A stretch of 31,712 nucleotides of DNA from an uncultured Lachnospiraceae bacterium (GTDB lineage Bacteria; Bacillota; Clostridia; Lachnospirales; Lachnospiraceae), in assembly GCA_910587955.1 (NCBI GenBank), contig CAJUNN010000038.1:1-31712 (forward strand). The letters run 5' to 3'. Both the position numbers and the translations under genes were made by a program. This document shows positions 8,287 to 15,884 of the stretch, piece after piece (the stretch's first letter is position 1; every line of letters begins with the position of its first letter). The notes below the pieces were generated by a model that worked only from the letters and a program-made list of their open reading frames with translations, had not been told where the DNA came from and did no database searches.

Positions 8287-8472
8287 TTACGCTCTCTCAA
8301 CTTTGCCGGACTTCAGACAGGACGTACACACATACATCTTCTTGGTTCCGCCGTTTACCTTAACCCTTACAGACTTGACATTGGTTCTCCACATTTTATT
8401 GGAACGTCTATGTGAATGACTTACAGCGTTTCCAAAATGAGCGCCTCTTTCACAAATTGCACATTTAGCCAT
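8287..8472 (-). CDS. rpmB: 50S ribosomal protein L28
   Basis: This is a 61-residue basic protein of the short bacterial L28 type. It begins MAKCAICERG and keeps the NAVSHSHRRSNK block and the VRVKVNGGTKKMYVCTSC end. Two Cys pairs (C4/C7 and C49/C52) are in place for the zinc-binding form. It is part of the large ribosomal subunit near the tRNA exit site. A longer frame exists upstream, but the ATG at 8472 follows a strong AGGAGG and matches the family start. It has its own promoter and terminator and diverges from asp23, the usual arrangement in Firmicutes. Confidence 0.97.
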   Translation of the reverse strand: MAKCAICERGAHFGNAVSHSHRRSNKMWRTNVKSVRVKVNGGTKKMYVCTSCLKSGKVERA

Positions 8473-8527
8473 CCTAGCACCTCCTTCAGCTCTTTCATGA
8501 GCCATTTTCCGGCTCGCAACACAAATT

Positions 8528-8556
8528 ATTCTAGCAGAAAGTACTATATTTTGCAA
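8528..8556 (-). promoter_or_regulatory. rpmB promoter
   Basis: On the minus strand, TTGCAA (8556-8551), a 17-nt spacer and TAGAAT (8533-8528) with an extended TGC before the -10 form a strong sigma-A promoter. The leader to the rpmB start is about 50 nt. Confidence 0.75.
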
Positions 8557-8614
8557 GTAGTAATTTGAAATTATTGCATTTTTTTGAGAAACCGGGTAAA
8601 ATAAGAAAAAGAAC

Positions 8615-8643
8615 TTTGATTTTCTATGGAATCAGGTTATAAT
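8615..8643 (+). promoter_or_regulatory. Promoter of the asp23-fakA-recG run
   Basis: TTTGAT (8615-8620), a 17-nt spacer and TATAAT (8638-8643) sit 34 nt before the Asp23 start codon. It diverges from the rpmB promoter, with about 60 nt between the two -35 boxes. Confidence 0.75.
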
Positions 8644-8677
8644 CTACATAAATAAAAAGAGGAGCGGAGGTAATCAT

Positions 8678-9034
8678 ATGAAGGGACTTATGAATACACA
8701 GTTGGGTGCAATTATGATTGATCCGGAAGTTATTGCAAGATATGCCGGCTCTGTGGCCGTGGAGTGTTTTGGAATTGTAGGCATGGCCATGGTAAACATG
8801 AAAGACGGCATTGTGAAGCTGCTTCGGGGAGACAATCTGACCAGAGGTGTAAACGTACAGATAAATGACAATAAAATCACGCTGTCCTTCCACGTGATCG
8901 TGGCTTACGGCGTCAGCATTTCGGCGGTTTCCGACAATTTGATCAGCAATGTAAAGTACAAGGTAGAGGCCTTTACAGGCATGACCATTGAGAAAATCAA
9001 CATCTTTGTAGAAGGTGTGAGGGTAATAGACTAA
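8678..9034 (+). CDS. Asp23/Gls24 family protein (YloU-like)
   Basis: This 118-residue protein has the Asp23 core: an N-terminal IDPEVIARYAG segment, GIVGMA, and a C-terminal block ending in NIFVEGVRV. In B. subtilis the homologue YloU lies between rpmB and yloV, the same order as here. Members are small cytosolic or membrane-associated proteins linked to cell-envelope stress in staphylococci, but their molecular activity is unclear. GGAGG precedes the ATG by 7 nt. The DAK2 gene follows after 24 nt, so the two are very likely one transcript. Confidence 0.93.
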   Translation: MKGLMNTQLGAIMIDPEVIARYAGSVAVECFGIVGMAMVNMKDGIVKLLRGDNLTRGVNVQINDNKITLSFHVIVAYGVSISAVSDNLISNVKYKVEAFTGMTIEKINIFVEGVRVID

Positions 9035-9058
9035 TAGCAGGAGGAGTTTATCGGAGTT

Positions 9059-10720
9059 ATGAAAACCATAGACGTAGAAATACTGACAAAGATGTTTTTG
9101 GCCGGAGCCAAGAACCTGGAAGCAAAGAAAGAATGGATCAACGAACTCAATGTATTCCCGGTACCGGACGGCGACACGGGAACTAATATGACCCTTACCA
9201 TTATGTCGGCTGCTTCCGAGGTAAACAATTTGCCAAAACGCACCATGGAATCTGTGGCAAAAGCCATCTCCTCCGGATCTTTAAGGGGGGCCCGGGGAAA
9301 TTCCGGCGTGATTCTCTCCCAGCTTCTGCGGGGATTTACCAAAGGAATTCGAGAGTATGATACCCTGGACGCCGTAATTTTTGCAAACGCATTCCAGAAG
9401 GCGGTGGAAACTGCCTACAAGGCGGTTATGAAGCCCAAAGAGGGAACTATCCTGACAGTGGCCCGGGGAGCGGCGGATAAAGCAGCGGAGCTTGCCCAGA
9501 CAGAAGACGATCTGGATGTATTTTTTATGGGCATTATTGAGGAGGCCGAGGCGGTTCTTCAAAGAACCCCGGAACTGCTTCCGGTTCTCAAGGAAGCCGG
9601 CGTGGTAGACTCCGGCGGACAGGGACTTGTGGAAGTCTTAAAGGGCGCTTACGACGCGTTCCTGGGAAAAGAAGTGGATTACACCTTTGAGGCGCCCAAA
9701 AGCGCGCCGGTTAAGATCAGTGCCGAGACGGAGGCGGAGATCAAGTTCGGCTACTGTACGGAATTCATCATTATGCTGAATGGGGCTTTTGACCAGGAGA
9801 CAGAGCAGAACTTTAAGGGATTTCTGGAATCCATCGGGGATTCCATCGTATGTGTGGCGGACGAGGATTTGGTAAAGGTTCACGTACATACCAATCATCC
9901 CGGCCAGGCCATTGAGAAGGCGCTTACTTACGGTTCCCTCTCCAGGCTGAAGATTGATAATATGCGTGAAGAGCATGAAGAAAAGCTGATCAAGGACGCT
10001 TCCCGGATTGCAGCCGATCAGGCCCAGGCTGAGGCGTCCAAGAAAGCGGTCCAGCCCAGAAAAGAGATGGGCTTTATCTCCGTATCCATCGGAGAGGGGA
10101 TCGGGGAGATCTTCCGGGGACTGGGAGTGGACCATCTGATCGAGGGCGGCCAGACCATGAATCCCAGTACGGAGGATATGCTCAATGCCATTGAACAGGT
10201 GAATGCAGATCATATCTTTATTCTTCCCAACAACAAAAACATCATCCTGGCAGCCAATCAGGCGAAAGAGCTGTGCAAGGACAAGGACATTATCGTAATT
10301 CCCACCAAGACCGTTCCCCAGGGCATTACGGCTATGATCAACTATATTCCCGATATGTCTGCCCAGGAAAATGCCCAGCGGATGACAGAAGAGAGCAGCC
10401 ATGTGAAGACGGGGCAGGTGACTTATGCCGTGCGGGATACCCACATTGACGATAAAGAAATCCGGGAAGGCGATATGATGGGGATCGGGGATCATGCCAT
10501 CCTGGCGGTGGGTAAGGACTTGGCCGGGACCGCCATGGAAATGTTCCGGGCCCTTATCGATGAGGAATCCGAGCTCATCAGCATCTACTACGGAAAAGAT
10601 GTGAAAGAGGAGGATGCACAGGAACTGGGAGAAAAACTGGGGGAGGAGTATCCCGACTGCGAGATCGAGGTCCACTTCGGCGGACAGCCTATCTATTATT
10701 ATGTAGCTTCCGTAGAGTAA
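9059..10720 (+). CDS. fakA: DAK2 domain fatty acid kinase catalytic subunit (FakA/YloV-like)
   Basis: This is a 553-residue protein. The N-terminal DAK2 kinase domain carries NVFPVPDGDTGTNM, whose aspartates (D37, D39) hold Mg-ATP, and an SLRGARGNSGVILSQ block. The central and C-terminal part matches the DegV-like end of YloV proteins. FakA phosphorylates fatty acids bound to a separate DegV-family protein, FakB, feeding exogenous fatty acids into phospholipid synthesis through PlsX/PlsY. No fakB lies in this window. The position between Asp23 and recG is the classical Firmicute order, although the serine dehydratase genes found between them in Bacillus are absent. Confidence 0.92.
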   Translation: MKTIDVEILTKMFLAGAKNLEAKKEWINELNVFPVPDGDTGTNMTLTIMSAASEVNNLPKRTMESVAKAISSGSLRGARGNSGVILSQLLRGFTKGIREYDTLDAVIFANAFQKAVETAYKAVMKPKEGTILTVARGAADKAAELAQTEDDLDVFFMGIIEEAEAVLQRTPELLPVLKEAGVVDSGGQGLVEVLKGAYDAFLGKEVDYTFEAPKSAPVKISAETEAEIKFGYCTEFIIMLNGAFDQETEQNFKGFLESIGDSIVCVADEDLVKVHVHTNHPGQAIEKALTYGSLSRLKIDNMREEHEEKLIKDASRIAADQAQAEASKKAVQPRKEMGFISVSIGEGIGEIFRGLGVDHLIEGGQTMNPSTEDMLNAIEQVNADHIFILPNNKNIILAANQAKELCKDKDIIVIPTKTVPQGITAMINYIPDMSAQENAQRMTEESSHVKTGQVTYAVRDTHIDDKEIREGDMMGIGDHAILAVGKDLAGTAMEMFRALIDEESELISIYYGKDVKEEDAQELGEKLGEEYPDCEIEVHFGGQPIYYYVASVE

Positions 10721-10738
10721 TCTTTTCCTGGAGGCAGA

Positions 10739-12802
10739 ATGAAAATGAATCACGATTCGCCAATGACAGAGATAAAAGGAATTGGAGAGAAAACAGCGAC
10801 GCTCTTTCACCGTATGGGAATCCATACGGTGGGAGAGCTGTTATCATATTATCCGAGAGCTTACGACACCTATGAAGCTCCCGTTACCTTTGCCAATCTT
10901 CAGGCAGAGCGGGTGCAGGCGGTCACGGGCTTTATAAGGAAGCGGCCGGAGGCGAAGAAGCTGAAAAATCTTACGGTTACTACGCTGACTCTGGAGGAGT
11001 TCGGTGCGTATCTGCACCTGACTTGGTTTAACATGCCTTTTTTGAAAAACACGCTGGCGCCGGGAAGTACGTTTATTATCCGGGGAAGGGTGCAGAAGAA
11101 AAAAGGAAAATGGGTGATGGAGCAGCCGGAAATCCATACGCCTACGGCTTACCAGGAGCTTCTTCACACCATGCAGCCCATTTACGGCCTGACGGCCGGG
11201 CTGTCCAACAAGACCGTATCCAAGGCCGTCGGGCGGGCGCTTGCGGACCTGAATCTGAATCCCGAATATCTGCCGGAACACGTGCGGATGGATCAGGAGC
11301 TGGCGGAATACAATTTTGCCCTGCGCACCATTCACTATCCCGTCAAACAGGAGGATCTGATTCTGGCCCGGAAAAGGCTGGTGTTTGATGAATTTTTTCT
11401 GTTTATCCTCTCTCTGCGGCGCCTGAAAGAGCAGGCGGAGGTGCAGAAAAACGAATGTCCCATTGAAAGAACGGAAGAAGCATCCAAGCTTTTGGGCTCT
11501 CTCCCCTATGAGCTGACGGGAGCCCAGAAAAAGGTCTGGAAGGAAATCCAGGAGGATCTGTCCGGCCCCCGGACCATGAACCGGCTGATCCAGGGAGATG
11601 TGGGATCCGGAAAAACGGTGATAGCGGCCCTGGCCTTGGTATCTGCGGCTGCACAGGGATTCCAGGGAGCCATGATGGCGCCCACGGAGGTTCTGGCCAG
11701 GCAGCACGAAGCTTCCCTGCGGGAGCTTATGGAACAAAGCGGCCTTTCTTTTTCCGTAGAACTTCTCACCGGCTCCATGACAGCCAAGGAAAAGCGGGAA
11801 GCTTATGCAAGAATTGAAAACGGCCAGGCGGATCTTGTGGTAGGGACCCATGCTCTGATCCAGGATTCGGTAAGCTTTCACCGCCTGGGACTGGTGGTGA
11901 CGGACGAACAGCACCGGTTCGGTGTCCGTCAGCGGGAGACATTCGCAGATAAAGGGCTTTTTCCCCATGTGCTGGTTATGAGCGCCACGCCCATTCCCCG
12001 GACCCTTGCCATCATTCTCTACGGGGATCTGGATATCTCCGTCATTGATGAGCTTCCGGCCAGCCGCCTTCCCATCAAAAACTGCGTGGTGGACGAAAGC
12101 TACCGGGAAACGGCCTACCGGTTCATCGGAAAAGAGATTGCGGCCGGCCGGCAGATTTACATTGTCTGTCCCATGGTAGAGGATAACCCGGAGCTGGAGC
12201 TGGAAAATGTGGTGGATTACACGGAGAAGCTGCGGGAATGGTTTCCGGATCCGGTTTCAGTCGCCTATCTTCACGGAAAAATGAAAGCAGCCGAAAAAAA
12301 TGAGATTATGCAGCAGTTTGTAAGCGGGAAAATCCGGATCCTGGTGTCGACTACGGTGATTGAGGTGGGAGTCAATGTGCCGAACGCCTCCGTAATGATG
12401 GTGGAAAATGCCGAGCGTTTCGGACTGGCCCAGCTTCACCAGCTGCGGGGACGGGTGGGAAGAGGAAAGCACCAGTCTTACTGTATCTTTGTGAGCGGTA
12501 CGGACAACAAAGAGACACGGAAACGCCTGGAGATTCTGAACCGCTCCAATGACGGCTTCTACATTGCCAGTGAGGACTTGAAACTGCGGGGCCCCGGCGA
12601 CCTCTTCGGCATCCGCCAGAGCGGTCTTCTGGAATTTAAAATCGGAGATGTCTTTACGGACGCGGGTATTTTAAAAGCTGCCAGCGGGGAAGCCGCCAAG
12701 CTGCTGGAGCGGGATCCGGATTTGGAACTGGAGGAGCACCAGATGCTGAAAGCAAGGCTTCGGCAGTATCAGCGGGAAGGTCTTGCCAAGATGAGCCTGT
12801 AG
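10739..12802 (+). CDS. recG: ATP-dependent DNA helicase RecG
   Basis: This is a 687-residue helicase of standard length. An N-terminal wedge domain with an OB fold (roughly residues 50-140) is followed by the two motor domains. Visible motifs are Walker A GDVGSGKT at residues 286-293, the DEQH motif II at 389-392, MSATPIPRT, and STTVIEVGVNVPNA followed by QLRGRVGRG. RecG remodels stalled replication forks and branch-migrates Holliday junctions and R-loops. It starts 18 nt after the DAK2 stop with a CTGGAGG site and is probably the last gene of the asp23 transcript. Confidence 0.97.
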   Translation: MKMNHDSPMTEIKGIGEKTATLFHRMGIHTVGELLSYYPRAYDTYEAPVTFANLQAERVQAVTGFIRKRPEAKKLKNLTVTTLTLEEFGAYLHLTWFNMPFLKNTLAPGSTFIIRGRVQKKKGKWVMEQPEIHTPTAYQELLHTMQPIYGLTAGLSNKTVSKAVGRALADLNLNPEYLPEHVRMDQELAEYNFALRTIHYPVKQEDLILARKRLVFDEFFLFILSLRRLKEQAEVQKNECPIERTEEASKLLGSLPYELTGAQKKVWKEIQEDLSGPRTMNRLIQGDVGSGKTVIAALALVSAAAQGFQGAMMAPTEVLARQHEASLRELMEQSGLSFSVELLTGSMTAKEKREAYARIENGQADLVVGTHALIQDSVSFHRLGLVVTDEQHRFGVRQRETFADKGLFPHVLVMSATPIPRTLAIILYGDLDISVIDELPASRLPIKNCVVDESYRETAYRFIGKEIAAGRQIYIVCPMVEDNPELELENVVDYTEKLREWFPDPVSVAYLHGKMKAAEKNEIMQQFVSGKIRILVSTTVIEVGVNVPNASVMMVENAERFGLAQLHQLRGRVGRGKHQSYCIFVSGTDNKETRKRLEILNRSNDGFYIASEDLKLRGPGDLFGIRQSGLLEFKIGDVFTDAGILKAASGEAAKLLERDPDLELEEHQMLKARLRQYQREGLAKMSL

Positions 12803-12852
12803 CGGAGGGTTAGCAGGACAGATTGAAAAAGCCTGATAAAAGGGGTGACGGG

Positions 12853-13572
12853 ATGATACACATAGCCATCTGCGATGATGACAAACATGCAGTCGTTGCA
12901 CACAAACAGATTGCGCAAAACTGTCTGACGCAAAACAAAAGTGCGGGGGAGATTGCCGTCTATACGGACAGCGGCAACCTGCTTTACGACATTGCGGAAG
13001 ATGAGTTTTTCTTTGACCTGATCCTATTGGATATTGAAATGCCGGGAAGCACCGGCATGGAAATTGCTGAAAAAATAAAGCCCTATCTTCCCGAGGTGAA
13101 GATTATCTTTATTACTTCCCATATAGAATACGCTGTGGACGCTTTCGAACTGTCTGTTTTCCGGTATGTACCCAAAGGAGAGCTGGATAAACGGCTCCCG
13201 GCTGCCATCCGGGATGCAGTGAAGCTCATTGAACTGGAGGAGGGAAAGGCTTATACCATCCAGACGAACAGCCGGCTTGAAAAAATTCCTTACCGGGATA
13301 TTTACTATATTGAACGCGACGGGAAAAATGCCAGTATTACCGCCTCCGGTGGGATATCAAAGGTGCGGAAAAGCCTGCAGCAGGTGTTTGAAGAGCTGGA
13401 TGCGGAAGAGTTTATTTACATTGACCGCGGCTGCATTGTCAATCTGATTCACGTTATGCAGATTAAAAACGGAACGGCTGTTTTAAAAAATGAAACGGCT
13501 CTCCCTATCAGCCGTGCTCATTTACAAGAGGTAAAGGAGCAGATGAATCGTTACTGGGGGACACACATATGA
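12853..13572 (+). CDS. LytTR family response regulator (AgrA-like)
   Basis: This is a 239-residue regulator. The receiver domain shows the acidic triad (D8-D9-D10), the phospho-acceptor Asp60 in LILLDIEMPG, and Lys108. The C-terminal LytTR DNA-binding domain starts near residue 130 (KIPYRDIYYIERDG) and includes FIYIDRGCIVNLIHV. LytTR regulators bind pairs of short direct repeats about two helical turns apart. A frame extension to TTG 12823 is possible, but ATG 12853 is preferred because AGGGGTGA precedes it and the family starts MIHIAICDDD. The stop overlaps the kinase start by 4 nt. The likely target is the ABC operon downstream, whose promoter carries a matching repeat. Confidence 0.93.
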   Translation: MIHIAICDDDKHAVVAHKQIAQNCLTQNKSAGEIAVYTDSGNLLYDIAEDEFFFDLILLDIEMPGSTGMEIAEKIKPYLPEVKIIFITSHIEYAVDAFELSVFRYVPKGELDKRLPAAIRDAVKLIELEEGKAYTIQTNSRLEKIPYRDIYYIERDGKNASITASGGISKVRKSLQQVFEELDAEEFIYIDRGCIVNLIHVMQIKNGTAVLKNETALPISRAHLQEVKEQMNRYWGTHI

Positions 13573-14846
13573 CAGAGCTGTTTTTCTTATGCTCCTGCAC
13601 GGCAGCCGGAAGTGTGCGGGGAGCGGCCGGTTTTTTCTTCATCGCAGGGCTTCTTTCTTCCGGGAGGCCCTGGAAAAAAGGCTTCTATTTCCTGCTGGCC
13701 GGAACGGCTGCGCTTTCTGTTGCGTCTGCCCTGGCGGGACTTCCGGACTTTTACCGCATACTGTCGGAAACGGTCTTTCTTACCATCTGCGCAGTCCGTT
13801 TCCTGGGAACGGATACCCGGATGAGCCTCTTTCTGGGATGCTTTTATGAGATTGCAGCCGCCCTCTGGCAGTTTCTTATTGCGGCGTGGCTGGGCGTCAC
13901 ATTCCGCGCACCGGCCTTTCTCGACTGCCGGACAGGAGAGGGGCAGGCAGCCCTATGGCTTCTTCATTTTCTGCTGGCTGTCCTGGCTTGGTACTTTTTG
14001 AAGCATTCCTTCCGTCCCGTGTCTATGATTGGGATAGCGGGTTTCCTTGCAGTGGTGACTTTATCCCAACAGACAACGCTTGTGATCGCGGATGATACAC
14101 TGGATATGTGGACTATTCTGTCTGTTATCCTGATGATGGCTGTCCTGGTGTTCCATATGAACCGGCAATATGAATATGAGAGGGAGCTGGCCAGGCTGAA
14201 ATCCCAGCAGTCGGAATTGCTGGAGCGGGATTATCTTGCTTTGAACCGCTCCTACGCAGTCAATGCAAAGCTGTTCCATGATTTCCACAATCATATTGGT
14301 GTGCTGCGCCGGATGCTTTCTCACCAAAAAACGGAAGAGGCCGTAAGGTATCTGGACGAGCTGCAGGCACCTGTACAGGAAATGACCGATACTGTGTGGA
14401 CCGGGGATGAGACCCTGGACTATCTGATCAACAGCAAAGCCGCGGCGGCCAGGGAAAAGGGGATTCTGTATGAAGCGGAGGTAGAATTTCCCCGCCATAC
14501 CAACCTGCAGAGCGCAGATCTGTGCGCCATATTGGGAAATCTTCTGGATAATGCCCTGGAAGCCGCCTGCCAGGTGCAGGAATCCCAAAGGCGGTTTGTC
14601 CGTCTTACCATCCGCCGTATCAACCAGATGGTGATCGTAAAGGTTGAGAACAGCTTTGCCTCTGTCCCCACGGAAAAGGACGGTGTGCTAGAGACATCAA
14701 AAAACAGGGAGGGGCTGCATGGCTGGGGATTAAAAAGCGCACGGGCCGCCGCTGGAAAATACGACGGCATAGTCAGGACCTCATACACAGAGACTGCGTT
14801 CACAGCCGTAGCCACCTTGTCCTATCAGGGGGTATCTGCACAGTAG
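13569..14846 (+). CDS. AgrC-like GHKL sensor histidine kinase
   Basis: This is a 425-residue protein. The N-terminal half (about residues 1-195) has six or so hydrophobic segments and almost no long extracellular loop. A coiled linker rich in Glu and Arg follows (200-225), then the phospho-acceptor region FHDFHNHIGVLRRML with His237. The GHKL ATPase N-box is LGNLLDNALEAA (N324, N328), and a glycine box (GLHGWGLKSA) lies near the end. This architecture is that of AgrC/ComD kinases, which sense peptides at the membrane. It overlaps the regulator stop (ATGA) and ends before a strong terminator, so the two-component pair forms its own transcriptional unit. The ligand is unknown. Confidence 0.93.
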   Translation: MTELFFLCSCTAAGSVRGAAGFFFIAGLLSSGRPWKKGFYFLLAGTAALSVASALAGLPDFYRILSETVFLTICAVRFLGTDTRMSLFLGCFYEIAAALWQFLIAAWLGVTFRAPAFLDCRTGEGQAALWLLHFLLAVLAWYFLKHSFRPVSMIGIAGFLAVVTLSQQTTLVIADDTLDMWTILSVILMMAVLVFHMNRQYEYERELARLKSQQSELLERDYLALNRSYAVNAKLFHDFHNHIGVLRRMLSHQKTEEAVRYLDELQAPVQEMTDTVWTGDETLDYLINSKAAAAREKGILYEAEVEFPRHTNLQSADLCAILGNLLDNALEAACQVQESQRRFVRLTIRRINQMVIVKVENSFASVPTEKDGVLETSKNREGLHGWGLKSARAAAGKYDGIVRTSYTETAFTAVATLSYQGVSAQ

Positions 14847-14859
14847 CGGCGGATTTTTG

Positions 14860-14895
14860 AGCTGCAAGGCATAAAACATGCTTTGCAGCTTTTTT
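14860..14895 (+). terminator. Rho-independent terminator of the LytTR two-component genes
   Basis: A 13-bp stem (AGCTGCAAGGCAT with ATGCTTTGCAGCT, one G-U) with an AAAAC loop is followed by six T residues. It starts 14 nt after the kinase stop codon. Confidence 0.93.
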
Positions 14896-14896
14896 C

Positions 14897-14956
14897 GCGG
14901 TCAAAAACCTGCCGTTTGCGGACATTTCAGCACGGAAGCCCTTTTCCGGTTATGAT
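14897..14956 (+). promoter_or_regulatory. Candidate LytTR-controlled promoter of the small-peptide/ABC operon
   Basis: GCGGTCA (14897-14903) and GCGGACA (14918-14924) are direct repeats exactly 21 bp apart, two helical turns, which is the spacing LytTR dimers use. A TATGAT -10 lies at 14951-14956. The -35 position (14928-14933, CAGCAC) does not match consensus, so the promoter looks activator-dependent. The repeat starts directly after the terminator's T-run. Assignment to the upstream regulator is inference from spacing and neighbourhood. Confidence 0.5.
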
Positions 14957-14998
14957 GTAGATACAGCAAACAAAAAATCATACCGGGAGGGAAAATGT

Positions 14999-15175
14999 AT
15001 GCGTCATATTTATGTTCGAGGAGTTATGAGTGTTGTCTGGTTTGGAACAGCTCTTGTAAGCGGTTTATCCGGCAGTTTGGAAACAGCAGGCTTTTATGCC
15101 ATTCTGGGAGCGTTATTTCTGTATTCTGCTTATGGTGTTTGGAAGAAAGAAAAAGACAGGAACGGAGGCAGATAA
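14999..15175 (+). CDS. Small membrane protein of the ABC operon, 58 residues
   Basis: The frame from ATG 14999 encodes a basic N-terminus (MRHIYVRG), a hydrophobic segment (residues 9-22), a short SGSLETAG turn, a second hydrophobic segment (30-48) and a basic Lys/Arg-rich tail. GGGAGGG (14985-14991) lies 7 nt upstream and the stop is 1 nt before the ABC ATPase ATG. A competing frame from ATG 14995 over the same bases gives a Cys/Ser/Arg-rich peptide that looks spurious. The layout suggests a two-pass miniprotein that assembles with, or regulates, the transporter. No family is recognised. Confidence 0.7.
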   Translation: MRHIYVRGVMSVVWFGTALVSGLSGSLETAGFYAILGALFLYSAYGVWKKEKDRNGGR

Positions 15176-15176
15176 A

Positions 15177-15884
15177 ATGAGTACACCGCTGCTGGCCATT
15201 CAAAATTTAAGTGCCTGGTACGGCAGGGAGAAACGGGTATTATCGGAGTTCTCCCTGGAATTGGAAGAGCATGAGGTTGTAGGACTGATTGGACTGAACG
15301 GGGCCGGAAAAACTACATTTCTAAAGGTCTTATCCGGCCTTCTCCCATCCTACACCCTTAAGGAAATCAAGTTTTTCGGGCGTCCGGCGAAATTGCGGGA
15401 CCAAAGCTTTAAGCTTTGCCGCTATACGGTATTCGCCGAAGATGGTTCCTTTGGATATTTCACCTTTTGGGAATACTTGTCCTACGTCTTCTCTGCCTAC
15501 AAAAAGAAGCAGCCAGACGTGTCCGAACTTATTCGGGGATTTCATTTTGAGAACAATACGGATACTCTGCTGAAGGATCTCTCAACCGGAAGCCGCAAAA
15601 AAGCATTTTTGATTACTGCTTTTGCATTAAAGCCGGAGCTGCTTTTCCTTGACGAACCGGTGAATGGGCTGGACTTTGAGAGTACGGAGTATCTATATGG
15701 GCAGATTGCCGGTTACAAAGCGTATGGAACCGTCCTATTTTCTTCCCACATTCTGGAGAGCATCACCCTGACCTCCGACCGGGTGTTTGTCCTGGAAAAG
15801 GGACAAATCCGGCAGACATTTGAAGGCGGACGGATAAACGCAGCAGATATACGGGAGGCCCTGTGTTATGAAAATGATGTGTAA
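15177..15884 (+). CDS. ABC transporter ATP-binding protein
   Basis: This is a 235-residue nucleotide-binding protein. Walker A is GLNGAGKT (residues 39-46) and Walker B with the catalytic Glu is LLFLDEPVNGLD. The H-loop lies in FSSHILESI. The signature motif reads LSTGSRKK rather than LSGGQ, a clear departure that should weaken or alter ATP-sandwich closure, though similar forms occur in export ATPases of this type. The longer frame upstream is rejected because GGAGG lies 8 nt before ATG 15177 and the family begins there. It overlaps the permease by 17 nt. It probably powers export or self-protection under control of the LytTR system. Confidence 0.93.
   Translation: MSTPLLAIQNLSAWYGREKRVLSEFSLELEEHEVVGLIGLNGAGKTTFLKVLSGLLPSYTLKEIKFFGRPAKLRDQSFKLCRYTVFAEDGSFGYFTFWEYLSYVFSAYKKKQPDVSELIRGFHFENNTDTLLKDLSTGSRKKAFLITAFALKPELLFLDEPVNGLDFESTEYLYGQIAGYKAYGTVLFSSHILESITLTSDRVFVLEKGQIRQTFEGGRINAADIREALCYENDV

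Noticed and set aside
9638..11968. Two minus-strand frames of about 375-395 codons across the DAK2 and recG genes
   Set aside because: Both lie opposite conserved genes, have odd composition and no family motif; they are by-products of codon bias.
14995..15174. Alternative frame over the small ABC-operon peptide, starting at ATG 14995
   Set aside because: Its product is rich in Cys, Ser and Arg with no membrane or soluble-domain pattern, while the frame from 14999 has a clear two-span layout and ends just before the ATPase.
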